In this document: piece by piece, positions 24,544-33,681 of the stretch
How the letters are laid out: every line of letters starts with the position of its first letter
Numbering within the stretch: position 1 is the first letter of the stretch
From: Streptomyces djakartensis
Lineage (GTDB): Bacteria; Actinomycetota; Actinomycetes; Streptomycetales; Streptomycetaceae
Assembly: GCF_014651075.1 (NCBI RefSeq)
Contig: NZ_BMWE01000002.1
Coordinates: 62,001-126,000, forward strand
Reading direction: 5' to 3'
Length of the DNA stretch: 64,000 bases
The notes under the pieces: generated by a model
Told to the model about the DNA's origin: nothing
Seen by the model: the letters and a program-made list of their open reading frames with translations, nothing else
The model's database searches: none
Program-made: the position numbers and the translations under genes

Positions 24544-24924
24544 GTGCGGCAGGAACCTGCACCGTTCACCCGGCATCTGCGCGTCCGCCACGAGCGGGGG
24601 CACACGGTGCTGGAGTTCCGCGGCGACATCGACCTCGCCGCGGCCACGGAGATCGCCCCGCACCTGGACCGGGAGACGAACCGCCCCGCCGCCCGGGTCG
24701 TGATCGACCTCAGCGGGATCGAGTTCTTCGACTGCTCGGGTCTGCGGCTGCTGTACCGGGCCAGGAGCCGGGTGCTCGACCGGGACGGGCAACTGCTCCT
24801 CGTCTGCGCCCATCCCCTGACGCTCCGCGTCCTGCGGATCACCGGCATGTCCCGGCTGCTGCCGCCGCAGCCGACGCTGGACGCGGCGCTGGGGCAGCCG
24901 GAGGCCACCTCCGGACCGGTATGA
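24544..24924 (+). CDS. STAS-domain anti-sigma factor antagonist
   Basis: 126 residues from GTG 24544, with GGAGG 10 nt upstream; GTG 24478 or ATG 24442 would add 22 or 34 residues of low homology. The STAS core is VLEFRGDIDLAAATEIAPHL, VVIDLSGIEFFDCSGLRLLYRA and LRITGMSRLL. The serine in DCSG is the usual phosphorylation site that controls binding to an anti-sigma kinase. The partner kinase is not encoded next to it, so it would act with one elsewhere in the SigB/SigF-like network. Confidence 0.9.
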   Translation: MRQEPAPFTRHLRVRHERGHTVLEFRGDIDLAAATEIAPHLDRETNRPAARVVIDLSGIEFFDCSGLRLLYRARSRVLDRDGQLLLVCAHPLTLRVLRITGMSRLLPPQPTLDAALGQPEATSGPV

Positions 24925-25069
24925 GTGCGCCTCTGGCGGTGACCGGGCTGCCGGTCCGGCCCCGGCCGGGTGCGCCCTGCGCGCCCCCGGCCACCTCGTG
25001 CGGCCCTCAACCGGGCGGTCTGGCAGGGGCATTGGCGGGCATCCGGTCAGTAGGAAGGAGGGCCGTCGC

Positions 25070-25732
25070 ATGACGACTCCCGTCAAGCGCCTCCCCAGGC
25101 GCATGCCCGGCTGGGCGAAGGTGGTGGCCGCGCTCGTGCTGGTGCTGGTCGTGTTCTTCGCCGGGATCCGGCTGAGCGTGGTCCCGGGCCTGAAGGACCT
25201 GTTCGGCACCGACACCCACGACCGGTCCGGTCCCGCGCTGCTGAAGTCCATCCAGGACATCAGCCGTTACGACGCCGCTTCCGGCAACTTCCAGGTCGTC
25301 GTGGACCTGGAGAAGGACGCCAAGTTCCTGCCCGACGCGATCCGCGGCACCCGCACCCTGTACGTCGGCGCGGGCACCGTCGACGCCTACGTCGACCTGG
25401 GCAAGGTCGGCGAGAACGACGTGCGCGTCAACGGGGACCGCACGTCCGCCACACTCCGGCTTCCCCACGCCCAACTGGGCAAGCCGGCCCTCGACCCCGA
25501 CCGCTCCTACGCCGTCTCCAAGCAGCGCGGACTCTTCGACCGCCTCGGGGACCTGTTCTCGGACAACCCGAACGGCGAGCAGGCCGTGCAGAAACTCGCG
25601 GTACGGCACATCGGCGACGCGGCGAAGGAGAGCGAACTGACCGCACGCGCCGAGTCGAACACCACGGGCATGCTCGAAGGTCTCCTGCGTTCCCTGGGCT
25701 TCACGGAGGTGCGGGTCTCGTACGGCAGCTGA
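25070..25732 (+). CDS. DUF4230 membrane-anchored protein
   Basis: 220 residues from ATG 25070 behind AAGGAGGG. One N-terminal membrane anchor (KVVAALVLVLVVFFAGIRL), then an extracytoplasmic domain with SGPALLKSIQDISRYDAASGNFQVVVDLE, as in DUF4230 proteins. Function unknown; the family is common in Gram-positive envelopes. It is followed after 158 bp by a VanZ-like gene on the same strand. Confidence 0.88.
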   Translation: MTTPVKRLPRRMPGWAKVVAALVLVLVVFFAGIRLSVVPGLKDLFGTDTHDRSGPALLKSIQDISRYDAASGNFQVVVDLEKDAKFLPDAIRGTRTLYVGAGTVDAYVDLGKVGENDVRVNGDRTSATLRLPHAQLGKPALDPDRSYAVSKQRGLFDRLGDLFSDNPNGEQAVQKLAVRHIGDAAKESELTARAESNTTGMLEGLLRSLGFTEVRVSYGS

Positions 25733-25890
25733 CCGTGCGGCGACCCGGCGCCTCGAGTGCCCGGGGCACCGGGGGCGACAGTGGCTGGAACGGTCCGCGG
25801 CGGCGGTGTCGCCGCGGACCGCGCGGCATCGTCGCCGCGGCTGCGGGTAACCGCCGTGTCACGCAGCGATGTTGAAGAGTGGAGGACCGA

Positions 25891-26451
25891 ATGGCCGGTG
25901 CAGCCTCACGTCTCCGTACCGCGGATTCCGGGAGTGAGCGGCGCCCGCTGCCGCTGCCGCTCCGACTGCTGGCGATGGTGTGCGCCTTCACGTTCATGGT
26001 CGCCTTCGCGGTGGTGCTGGCACGGCTGACCCTGCAGCCCTCGCCCGCGTCGGAGGCGCTGACCCACACCAACATGCATCCGGGCCGTTCCCTGAAGGCC
26101 TATCTCGACCAGCCGGCGCTGCGCGACGCCGTCCGGCAGATCGGGGGGAACATCCTGCTGGGCGTCCCCTTCGGTGTCCTGGTCCCCGTCGTCGCTCCGC
26201 GCGCCCGCGGCATCCTGCGCGTGCTGCTGCTGACCGCCGTCGTGATGCTGCTGGTGGAATTCGCCCAGGGCGCGCTGGTCACCGGCCGCGCCTTCGACAT
26301 CGACGACGTCATCCTCAACACCAGCGGCGCGCTCATCGGCTACCTGCTCCTGGGCCGGCGGCTGAGCCGAGCGGTGCACGCGCGCAGGCCCCGCGGCGCC
26401 CGGAGGGAGAAGAAGCCGTCGGCCGACAGGCCTAGCGCAGCGTCCAGGTGA
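25891..26451 (+). CDS. VanZ-family membrane protein
   Basis: 186 residues from ATG 25891 (GGAGG 5 nt upstream; GTG 25879 would include that site). About four membrane helices with the VanZ blocks RQIGGNILLGVPFGVLVPVV, LLTAVVMLLVEFAQGALVTGRAFDIDDVILNTSGALIGYLL (the E...R.FDxDDvilNt core). VanZ-like proteins are linked to teicoplanin resistance in one system, but most have no known function. Its 3' end overlaps the convergent small gene by 20 bp. Confidence 0.9.
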   Translation: MAGAASRLRTADSGSERRPLPLPLRLLAMVCAFTFMVAFAVVLARLTLQPSPASEALTHTNMHPGRSLKAYLDQPALRDAVRQIGGNILLGVPFGVLVPVVAPRARGILRVLLLTAVVMLLVEFAQGALVTGRAFDIDDVILNTSGALIGYLLLGRRLSRAVHARRPRGARREKKPSADRPSAASR

Positions 26452-26668
26452 ACTTGTCCCCGCCGACCCAGCGGACCACGTCCGGATCGTCCAGGTCGTG
26501 GACCGTGATGCCGAACGCGGCGGCGGCCGCCAGCACGTCGGTGACGGCCCTGGCCTCACCGACGACCTGGCCGTCGATCTCCACGATCCGGAACGGCGGT
26601 GTGCCCGGCTGCACCCCGAGCACCATGATCCGCGGCTGGGATATGTACGGGCTCGCGATTTCGGTCAT
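26432..26668 (-). CDS. Conserved small hypothetical protein
   Basis: 78 residues, soluble, with no motif I can name. The regular alpha/beta pattern (RIMVLGVQPGTPPFRIVEIDGQVVG, AAAFGITVHDLDDPDVVRWVGG) and normal codon use suggest a real gene. Its tail overlaps the VanZ gene by 20 bp in the opposite direction. No clear Shine-Dalgarno precedes ATG 26668. Confidence 0.65.
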   Translation of the reverse strand: MTEIASPYISQPRIMVLGVQPGTPPFRIVEIDGQVVGEARAVTDVLAAAAAFGITVHDLDDPDVVRWVGGDKFTWTLR

Positions 26669-26753
26669 GCATCGAGGGTAGAGCGCAACCGGCGACAGCG
26701 CGGCTCCCGGCCGACGGCGAGAGCGACGGCGGGGAGGAAGCTCGCGGGCGCGC

Positions 26754-27563
26754 TCAGGGGCGGCGCCAGTCGTCGCCCGTCAGGTGCGAGCCGGCCTGCG
26801 GGCCCATGCGGAGCATGCCGCCGTCCACGCTCCAGGAGGCGCCGGTGACGTAGGAGGCGTCCGGACCGGCGAGGAAGGCGATGACGGCGGCGACCTCGCG
26901 GGCGTCGCCGGGCCGTCCCAGCGGCACTCCGGGGCGGCTCTCGGTGTGCGGGTCGGTGTCCTCCTGCCCGGTCATGGGCGTGGCGATCTCGCCGGGTGCG
27001 ACGGCGTTGACCGTGATGTGGTACTCGGCGAGTTCGAGCGCCATGACCTGGGTGAGCAGCCCTAGACCGCCCTTGGCCGCGCAGTACGGCGCGGCGCCCA
27101 CCCGCGGCTGGTGCTCGTGGACGGACGTGACGTTGACGATCCGCCCGCCGTCGCCCTGCCCGATCATCCGCCGGGCGGCCTTCTGCCCGCACAGGAACGG
27201 CCCGACGAGATCGACGTCCAGGACCTCGCGCACGTCGGACAGCTCCAGGTCGAGGAACGGCGTCATGGTGCCGGTGCCGGCGTTGTTGACCAGCACGTCG
27301 ACGCGGCCGAGTCGCTCGCACAGGTCGTCCACGGTGTCGGCGGCCTCGGGCAGCCGGGTGAGGTCCATGCGGGCGACCTCGGCGCGCCGCCCGTGCGCCC
27401 GGACCTCCTCGGCGGTCTCCTGGGCTCCCTTCTGGTCGCTGTGCCAGGTGATGCCGACGTCCATGCCCGCCTCGGCGAGGCGCACGGCGGTGGCCCTGCC
27501 GATGCCGGAGTCGGCTCCGGTGATCAAGGCGACCTTGCTGCGGGGCGCGCTGGGGGCGGACAT
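26754..27563 (-). CDS. Short-chain dehydrogenase/reductase
   Basis: 269 residues from ATG 27563 with GAGGAGG upstream. Classical SDR: cofactor site ALITGADSGIGRATAVRLAEAG, VLVNNAG, catalytic Ser in IVNVTSVHEHQP and YCAAKGG (Y-x3-K), C-terminal VTGASWSVDGGMLRMGPQ. Resembles glucose 1-dehydrogenase-like members. It is divergent from the PHP gene at 27688. Substrate unknown. Confidence 0.92.
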   Translation of the reverse strand: MSAPSAPRSKVALITGADSGIGRATAVRLAEAGMDVGITWHSDQKGAQETAEEVRAHGRRAEVARMDLTRLPEAADTVDDLCERLGRVDVLVNNAGTGTMTPFLDLELSDVREVLDVDLVGPFLCGQKAARRMIGQGDGGRIVNVTSVHEHQPRVGAAPYCAAKGGLGLLTQVMALELAEYHITVNAVAPGEIATPMTGQEDTDPHTESRPGVPLGRPGDAREVAAVIAFLAGPDASYVTGASWSVDGGMLRMGPQAGSHLTGDDWRRP

Positions 27564-27687
27564 GAAGGCCTCCTCGGCAAAGCGGTCGGGACGAGGCATC
27601 GCAGTACCCGGGTGCGTACCGGGCAAACCGCCGCCGTACGTCGTGCGGCCCACCGGGTGCTGGGGAACCCTTGAGGTGGAGGTGGCG

Positions 27688-28728
27688 ATGGATCCCGTCG
27701 AGGCACTGGACCGGATCGCCTTCCTGCTGGAGCGGTCCCTGGCGCCCACGTACCGCGTGCGCGCCTTCCGTACGGCGTCCCGGGTGCTGCGGGAGCTGGG
27801 CGAGGACGAGGTGCGGCAGCGGGCGGACACCGGGTCGCTGGAGTCGCTCAAGGGGGTCGGCCCGAAGACCGCCCAGGTGGTGCGGGAGGCACTGGCCGGC
27901 GAGGTGCCCGGCTATCTGCGGAAGCTGGAGGGGGAGGCGCGGGAGCGGCCGGCCGTGCGGGGCGGACAGGAGTTGCGGGCACGCATGCGCGGGGACTGCC
28001 ATCTGCACTCCGACTGGTCGGACGGCGGCAGCCCGATCGAGGAGATGGGCCGGGCCGCGGCCGCGCTGGGCCACGAGTGGGCGGCGCTGACCGACCACTC
28101 GCCGCGGCTGACGGTGGCGCGCGGGCTGTCGCCCGAGCGGTTGCGGGAGCAGCTGGACGTAGTGGCGGAGCTGAACGAGACCTGGGCGCCGTTCCGGCTG
28201 CTGACCGGCATCGAGTGCGACATCCTCGAGGACGGCTCACTCGACCAGGAGCCGGAGCTGCTGGAGCGGCTCGACGTCGTGGTGGTGTCCGTGCATTCCA
28301 AACTGCGCATGGACGCCCGCTCCATGACCCGGCGGATGGTGGCGGCGGTCCGCGATCCGCACTCCGACGTGCTCGGGCACTGCACGGGCCGGCTGCTGAC
28401 CGGCCGGGGACGGCCCGAGTCGGAGTTCGACGCGGACGAGGTCTTCGCGGCGTGCGCGGAGACGGGCACGGCCCTGGAGATCAACAGCCGGCCGGAGCGG
28501 CTCGACCCGCCGCGGCGGCTGCTGCGCCGGGCCGTGGAGGCGGGTGTGCTGTTCTCCATCGACACCGACGCGCACGCGCCGGGGCAGCTGGACTGGCAGA
28601 TCAACGGGTGCGCGCGGGCACAGGAGTGCGGGGTGCCGCCCGAGCGGGTGGTGACCACGTGGTCCCTTCCGGAGCTGCTGGCCTGGACCCGCGAGCGGCG
28701 GGTGCCGTCGGGCGTGACCGGCGGCTGA
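27688..28728 (+). CDS. PHP-domain phosphoesterase with a PolX-like helix-hairpin-helix N-terminus
   Basis: 346 residues from ATG 27688 behind GGAGG. Residues 1-~90 resemble the 8-kDa domain of bacterial family X DNA polymerase (IAFLLERSLAPTYRVRAFRTASRVL and hairpin LKGVGPKTAQVV). Residues ~110-340 are a PHP metal-dependent phosphoesterase (CHLHSDWSDGGS, LTDHSPRL, VSVHSKLRM, LGHCTGRLL, DTDAHAPGQL). The polymerase palm and finger domains that normally lie between are absent. It is therefore probably a nuclease or phosphatase acting on DNA or nucleotides rather than a polymerase. Confidence 0.9.
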   Translation: MDPVEALDRIAFLLERSLAPTYRVRAFRTASRVLRELGEDEVRQRADTGSLESLKGVGPKTAQVVREALAGEVPGYLRKLEGEARERPAVRGGQELRARMRGDCHLHSDWSDGGSPIEEMGRAAAALGHEWAALTDHSPRLTVARGLSPERLREQLDVVAELNETWAPFRLLTGIECDILEDGSLDQEPELLERLDVVVVSVHSKLRMDARSMTRRMVAAVRDPHSDVLGHCTGRLLTGRGRPESEFDADEVFAACAETGTALEINSRPERLDPPRRLLRRAVEAGVLFSIDTDAHAPGQLDWQINGCARAQECGVPPERVVTTWSLPELLAWTRERRVPSGVTGG

Positions 28729-28774
28729 GGTGGTACCCGGGCGGGCAGGCCGAAGCGAGAAAGGGATCACACGC

Positions 28775-29440
28775 ATGGCACAAGCGGAACGGGCGGCGGT
28801 GTTCGACGTCGACGGCACGCTGGTCGACACCAACCATCTGCATGTGGTGGCGTGGTGGGAGGCCTTCCGGCAGGCGGGTCACGACGTGCCGATGCACGCC
28901 ATCCACCGGGCGGTGGGCCTGCCGTCCACCGACCTCGTCGCCCATCTGCTGGGCGACGACCGCGACACCGGCCAGGACGCCGACATCAGCGCCGGGCACA
29001 AGGCGCTGTACGGGCAGTACTTCGACCGGCTGCCCGCGTTGCCGGATGCCGGGCCGCTGCTGCGCCGTCTGCACCGCGAGGGCTGGGCGGTGGTGCTGGC
29101 CACCTCGGCGGGCGGCGCGGAGCTGAGCGCGTTGCGCCGGGCGATCGACGCGGACGACGCCATCACCGCCACGGCAAGCGCCGACGACGTCGACGCGGGC
29201 AAGCCCGCGCCCGAACCCGTCGAGCACGCCCTGGAGCTGGCCGGGGTGCCGGCGGAGCGGGCGGTGTTCGTCGGTGACACCGTGTGGGACATGCGGGCGG
29301 GCAGCCGTGCCGGGGTGCGCTGTGTGGGCGTGCTGTGCGGCGGCATTCCGCGCACCGACCTGGAGAAGTCCGGCGCGGACGCCGTCTACGCCGATCCAGC
29401 GCACCTCATGTCGTCGCTGCGTGACAGCCCGCTGGCATGA
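28775..29440 (+). CDS. HAD-superfamily phosphatase (phosphoglycolate phosphatase-like)
   Basis: 221 residues from ATG 28775. Motif I VFDVDGTLVDTNHLH, motif II VVLATSAGG, motif III lysine in DAGKPAPEPV and motif IV VFVGDTVWDMRAG are all present, with a helical cap between I and II. It hydrolyses a small phosphorylated metabolite. It follows the PHP gene by 46 bp and may be in the same transcript. Specificity cannot be predicted. Confidence 0.9.
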   Translation: MAQAERAAVFDVDGTLVDTNHLHVVAWWEAFRQAGHDVPMHAIHRAVGLPSTDLVAHLLGDDRDTGQDADISAGHKALYGQYFDRLPALPDAGPLLRRLHREGWAVVLATSAGGAELSALRRAIDADDAITATASADDVDAGKPAPEPVEHALELAGVPAERAVFVGDTVWDMRAGSRAGVRCVGVLCGGIPRTDLEKSGADAVYADPAHLMSSLRDSPLA

Positions 29441-29507
29441 GCCGGAGTGAAACGTCCTGTCAGACGGATACCCGCAGCGCATGACGCGTGTGACGAGTGA
29501 GGAAGCG

Positions 29508-30842
29508 GTGACGGACGACTCCTACCCGGCCGGGCGAACGGCCCGGGAGACGAGTCCCGAGAAGGCGGCGGACCGCCGGACGACGAGAAGTACGGAGCCT
29601 GACCATGCGGCGGACGGCCGGGCCGGTGCCGAGGGGCCGCAGGAGGGTATGACCGGCCCGGGGCGGGGAGTTCGCGTGGCGCGGCCGGTGGACGCCGTGC
29701 GGCGCGAGGCGCGGAGCGTCGCGGATGCCGCCCGGGCCGCCTGGCGTGGGCCGGGGCGGCAGCGGGACCTGCTCGTGCAGTCGCTGAAGGCCGCCGCCGC
29801 GGCGGTGCTCGCCTGGCTGGTGGGTGGCGTGTGGATGGGAGACCCGCTGGCGCTGATGGCGCCGTGGGTGGCGCTGGTGATGGTGCAGGCCACCGTCTAC
29901 AGCTCGGTGCTGACGGGGGCACGGCAGTTCGGGGCGATCTGCGTCGGCACCGTGCTCGCCTCGGCGGCGGGGGCCGTCACCGGCGACACGACAGGGGCGC
30001 TGGCCCTCTCCGTTCCGGTGCTGATGCTGCTCGCGAACTGGCCCCGCTTCGGCGACCAGGGCATCTACGCGGCGACCACGGCGCTGTTCACCCTCACCGC
30101 GGGCTCCGTGACCATGTCGAGCGTCGGGCACCGTGTGGGGCAGGCCGCGCTCGGTGCCGTCATCGGCGTCGCCGTCAACGCGTTCGTCCTGCCGCCGGTC
30201 CATCTGCGGGACGTCCGGGAGAACCTGGCGGGCCTCGCCCGGGGGTCGGGGGAGGTACTGCGCTCTGTCGCGGGGGACCTGCGCGAGGGCGAGTGGGACG
30301 CGCAGACCGCCGCCGGCTGGGTGAGCGCCGCGGCGCGGCTGGACCACCGCCTGAAGGCGTTGCGGTCGGCGCGCGGCTGGAGCCAGGAGAGCCTGCGCCT
30401 GACCTACGGCCCACTGCGCACCCTGCACCGCGTTTCGTCCATGCCGCTGCCGCCCACCGACGAGGACGAACGCTGGAGCCGCGTCACCGGGCACGTCACC
30501 GCCCTGACCAGGGCCCTGGCGGTGGCCGTGGACGACAAGCGGACGTCGGCCCCGCCCGAGGGCCCGGCGCTGCGCACGTACGCGGAGCTGCTGGATCTGA
30601 TCGGGGACGTCTGCCTCAGGGAGGCCGATTGCCTGCTGAAGGGCAGCACGGCCCCCTGCCGTGACGGCGAGCTGGACAAGAACGTGCAGGAGCTGCACGA
30701 GCAGTTGCAGGAGAAGCTTCGCGAGCACGCCGGGCAGGGAGCCGCCCGGACCGCGGTGCTCGGCACGCTGCTGCTCCAGGCCGAGAACCTGTGGGCCGAA
30801 ACCGTCCTCGACCACGGGGACCACGGACACCAGGAGCAGTGA
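29508..30842 (+). CDS. FUSC/aromatic-acid-exporter-like membrane protein
   Basis: 444 residues from GTG 29508, preceded by GAGGAAGC; ATG 29481 would add 9 residues. A polar N-terminal ~80 residues is followed by a block of about six membrane helices (KAAAAAVLAWLVGGVWM, ALMAPWVALVMVQATVYSSVL, RVGQAALGAVIGVAVNAFVLPPVHL) and then a ~230-residue helical cytoplasmic region with predicted coiled coil at the end (NVQELHEQLQEKLREH). This layout matches the FUSC/ArAE family of putative efflux proteins. A second, distant member lies at 38378 in this window. Confidence 0.85.
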   Translation: MTDDSYPAGRTARETSPEKAADRRTTRSTEPDHAADGRAGAEGPQEGMTGPGRGVRVARPVDAVRREARSVADAARAAWRGPGRQRDLLVQSLKAAAAAVLAWLVGGVWMGDPLALMAPWVALVMVQATVYSSVLTGARQFGAICVGTVLASAAGAVTGDTTGALALSVPVLMLLANWPRFGDQGIYAATTALFTLTAGSVTMSSVGHRVGQAALGAVIGVAVNAFVLPPVHLRDVRENLAGLARGSGEVLRSVAGDLREGEWDAQTAAGWVSAAARLDHRLKALRSARGWSQESLRLTYGPLRTLHRVSSMPLPPTDEDERWSRVTGHVTALTRALAVAVDDKRTSAPPEGPALRTYAELLDLIGDVCLREADCLLKGSTAPCRDGELDKNVQELHEQLQEKLREHAGQGAARTAVLGTLLLQAENLWAETVLDHGDHGHQEQ

Positions 30843-31152
30843 CGCACGTCACCGCGAAGAGGCCCCTGGCCTGGAACACCCAAGAGTGGTTCTCCGTTGA
30901 ACTACCCGTGGGTGCGGATGGGACAGTGTCCCCGGGCCTCACCATTCGCCCACAGGGACGATCGTTCGGCTGAAGCCCTGTGGAGCCTTTCGCCGAGAGG
31001 CGACCGCCCTCCGCGCCCGCCCTCCAAGCCGCCCCGGCCGTGATCCCCCCCATCCGGCCGGGGCCTTCTCGTGCGCCGGCCATCCGCTGCACGCGCGCGA
31101 ACCGGGTACTCGGTCGACTCCCGAGGACGGGTACGACGGAGAGGAGCCGAAG
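30843..31152. other. 310-bp gap without a supported gene
   Basis: Between two plus-strand genes. I see no conserved frame, hairpin or clear promoter. The last 15 bases carry the Shine-Dalgarno (GAGAGGAG) of the epimerase gene. Confidence 0.5.
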
Positions 31153-32181
31153 GTGAGCAGCACAGTGGGCAAGAGGATCGTCGTCACGGGCGCCACCGGC
31201 AACGTGGGCACCAGTGTGGTGCGCCTTCTCTCGGAGGACCCGGAGGTCGCCTCCGTCCTGGGCCTGTCCCGGCGGATCCCCGACTGGTCGCCGCCGAAGA
31301 CGGACTGGGCGGCGGTCGACCTGGCCTCCGAACAGTCCGGTCTGGCCGAGCGGTTCGCGGACGCGGACGCGGTGGTCCATCTGGCGTGGGCTTTCCAGCC
31401 GACGCACGACCCGGCGGCGACCTGGCGCACCAATGTGCTGGGCAGCATCCGGGTTTTCGAGGCGGTGGCCGCCGCCGGCGTACCGGCGCTGGTGCACGCC
31501 TCGTCGGTGGGGGCGTACTCCCCGGGCCCGAAGGACCGGGCGGTGGACGAGTCATGGCCGACGCACGGCTGGCCGGACGCCGCCTACTGCCGGGAGAAGG
31601 CCTACCTGGAGCGGGCGCTGGACACGTTCGAGCGCGACCACCCCGCCACGCGGGTGGTGCGGATGCGGCCCGCCTTCCTCTTCAAGTGGGAGTCGGCGAG
31701 CGAACAGCGCCGGATCTTCGGCGGCCGGTTCCTGCCCGGCCCGCTGGCCCGCCCGGAGCTGTTGCCCTTCCTGCCCGACATCCCGGGACTTCGGGTGCAG
31801 GCCCTGCACACGGACGACGCGGCGAACGCGTACCGGCTGGCCGTGCACTCCGAGGCCCGAGGTGCCTTCAACCTGGCGGCCGGGGAGACGGTCGACGCGC
31901 GGCTGCTGGGTGAGATGCTCGGCGCCCGCCCGGTGCGGGTCCCGCGCACCGCGGCGCGTTCGGCGATCGCCGCCGCCTGGGGCCTGCACCTGCTGCCCGC
32001 GTCCCCGCATCTGTTCGACGCGGTGCTGCGCCTGCCCCTGATGGACTGCGACCGCGCGGTCAGGGAGCTCGGCTGGCGGCCGGAGCACACGGCGACGGCG
32101 GTGCTGGAGGAGTTCCTGGAGGGGCTCCAGCAGGGCGGGGGCGCGCGGACGGCACCGATGCGAGGACGCAAGGTGGGCTGA
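31153..32181 (+). CDS. NAD-dependent epimerase/dehydratase family protein (extended SDR)
   Basis: 342 residues, GTG start with GAGAGGAG upstream. Cofactor site RIVVTGATGNVGTSVVRLL, VVHLAWAF, active site HASSVGAYSPGPKDRAV and AAYCREKAYLE (Y-x3-K), so it is a catalytic extended SDR. Typical substrates are nucleotide sugars or other sugars; the neighbours give no pathway. A strong terminator follows. Confidence 0.9.
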   Translation: MSSTVGKRIVVTGATGNVGTSVVRLLSEDPEVASVLGLSRRIPDWSPPKTDWAAVDLASEQSGLAERFADADAVVHLAWAFQPTHDPAATWRTNVLGSIRVFEAVAAAGVPALVHASSVGAYSPGPKDRAVDESWPTHGWPDAAYCREKAYLERALDTFERDHPATRVVRMRPAFLFKWESASEQRRIFGGRFLPGPLARPELLPFLPDIPGLRVQALHTDDAANAYRLAVHSEARGAFNLAAGETVDARLLGEMLGARPVRVPRTAARSAIAAAWGLHLLPASPHLFDAVLRLPLMDCDRAVRELGWRPEHTATAVLEEFLEGLQQGGGARTAPMRGRKVG

Positions 32182-32229
32182 CCGCACCGCCGACCGGGCC
32201 GAGTGGCACAGCGAAAGCCCCCGAACATG

Positions 32230-32274
32230 GCCGATGGCCGCAGCCGACCCCCACAGCCGGCTGCGGCCATCGGC
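32230..32274. terminator. Perfect 17-bp hairpin between convergent genes
   Basis: GCCGATGGCCGCAGCCG (32230-32246) and CGGCTGCGGCCATCGGC (32258-32274) pair exactly around an 11-nt loop. Serves the epimerase gene and the convergent small acidic gene. Confidence 0.9.
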
Positions 32275-32302
32275 GTTCAAGGAACCGACGCGCCGGGGGC
32301 GC

Positions 32303-32596
32303 TCAGTCGGCCGGCTCGTCCGGCACCGGATGCTCCGGGTGCACCCCTCCCTGCCGCGGCGCCCCCTGCCGGCCCGTCCCCGCCTCGTCCGTGTCGGGGA
32401 CGTCGTCGGCGGGCTTCGCGTCCCCGGCCCCGTCCTCGTCCTCGTCGCGCTCATCCGTCTTGTCGTTCTTGCCGGTGCCCGTGAAGCGCGGGGCGACCTC
32501 CCACGGGTCCTCGCCGACGTCGGCCTGCTGGTCCGGCATGTCCCGCGGGACGGGGTCACCGTTCTCGCCGGGTCCTTCGAGGCGGTGGTCGGTCAC
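32303..32596 (-). CDS. Small acidic, probably disordered protein
   Basis: 97 residues from GTG 32596 with AAGGAG at good spacing. Very rich in Asp, Glu, Pro and Gly (DKTDERDEDEDGAGD, PADDVPDTDEAGTG) with one short ordered-looking core (DVGEDPWEVAPRFTGTG). No known domain. Intrinsic disorder is likely. It lies 92 bp downstream of the kinase gene on the same strand. Confidence 0.65.
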   Translation of the reverse strand: MTDHRLEGPGENGDPVPRDMPDQQADVGEDPWEVAPRFTGTGKNDKTDERDEDEDGAGDAKPADDVPDTDEAGTGRQGAPRQGGVHPEHPVPDEPAD

Positions 32597-32688
32597 GGCG
32601 TACTCCTTCCGGTCGTCCGTGCGCCGCGCGAGTACCTCCGCCGTGACCTGCGAAACCTCAGCGCGGCCCCGGATGCGCCGAGCGGGCG

Positions 32689-33657
32689 CTAACCCCCGGT
32701 AACCGCCTCGATCTCGTCCAGGGCGGTCACCAGTTCCGGGTCCACCCTTTCCCGCACCCACCGCAGGTGCTCCTCACCGGCCTCGCGCGGAACCGTCTCG
32801 GTGAGCATGATCAGGTACAGATAGGCGCGATACAGGGCGTAGCGCAGGCGGGCCGGCGTGTCGAAGACGGCCCGGCCGCCGGCCTCCCGGTAACCCGCCA
32901 GGAACGCCTCGTCCGTGCGGATGTCGCCCAGCAGCGCCAGGGAGACGAACTCGGCGAGGGGGTCGCCCCAGAACATGCGTTCCCCGTCGATGAGCCCGCC
33001 GATGCGAGGCCCGCCGGCCGTGCGGTCGATCAGGATGTTGCCCGGCCAGAGGTCGAAGTGGACGAGGCGGGGGACGGTGACCTCGTCGAGGGCGCCGTAC
33101 GCCGAGGCGGCGGTACGGGCCACCGCGTCGACGGGCCGGGGCAGCCGGGGGTTGTAGCGCCGGGCGTCGTCGAGGACGGCGTCGAACATCGTGGTGAACG
33201 CCGTCCGCCAGTCGGGGGCGAGCGGGCCGAGGGCGCCGGAGGGGTAGCCGAAGCCGGTGCCCGTCACGTCGTGCAGACGGGCCGTCCGGCGCCCCAGCTC
33301 CGCACGCAGCGCGCGCTGTTCGCCGTCGGTGAGCGTGTCGTCCCAGACCTCGCCCGGGCAGGCCGTCATCAGCAGGAAGCCGTCGCCCACGGACACCAGC
33401 CGGGGGGCGGGGACCCCGGCGGCGGCGGCCGAACGGTAGAACTCGGCCTCCGAGACGAGCAGTCTGCGTTCGTGCCGCATGCCGGGGGTGGCGGCCGCGG
33501 GCGGGATCTTCAGTACGTAGCGGTCGCCGTCGGTGAGGCGGAGTTCCTCGACGGTGTTGTAGGTGCCGCCGGTCAGCGGCCGGAGGCGGGCGAGGCGGCC
33601 GGGGTCCAGGCCCGCCTCCCGAAGGACGTGCCGGGCCCGTTCCCAGGAGTCCACCAC
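32689..33657 (-). CDS. Aminoglycoside phosphotransferase/fructosamine kinase-like protein
   Basis: 322 residues. N-lobe LTGGTYNTVEELRLTDGDRYVLKIPP with the ATP lysine. Catalytic loop LVHFDLWPGNILIDR (the HxDxxxxN brace) and metal site GLIDGERMFWGDPLAEF. This is the kinase-like fold of APH and fructosamine/choline kinases. The substrate, antibiotic or metabolite, cannot be told. Its start lies 24 bp beyond the stop of the fused P450 gene. Confidence 0.88.
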   Translation of the reverse strand: MVDSWERARHVLREAGLDPGRLARLRPLTGGTYNTVEELRLTDGDRYVLKIPPAAATPGMRHERRLLVSEAEFYRSAAAAGVPAPRLVSVGDGFLLMTACPGEVWDDTLTDGEQRALRAELGRRTARLHDVTGTGFGYPSGALGPLAPDWRTAFTTMFDAVLDDARRYNPRLPRPVDAVARTAASAYGALDEVTVPRLVHFDLWPGNILIDRTAGGPRIGGLIDGERMFWGDPLAEFVSLALLGDIRTDEAFLAGYREAGGRAVFDTPARLRYALYRAYLYLIMLTETVPREAGEEHLRWVRERVDPELVTALDEIEAVTGG

Positions 33658-33681
33658 CGTGCGCCCACCCCTCCCCTGCGG

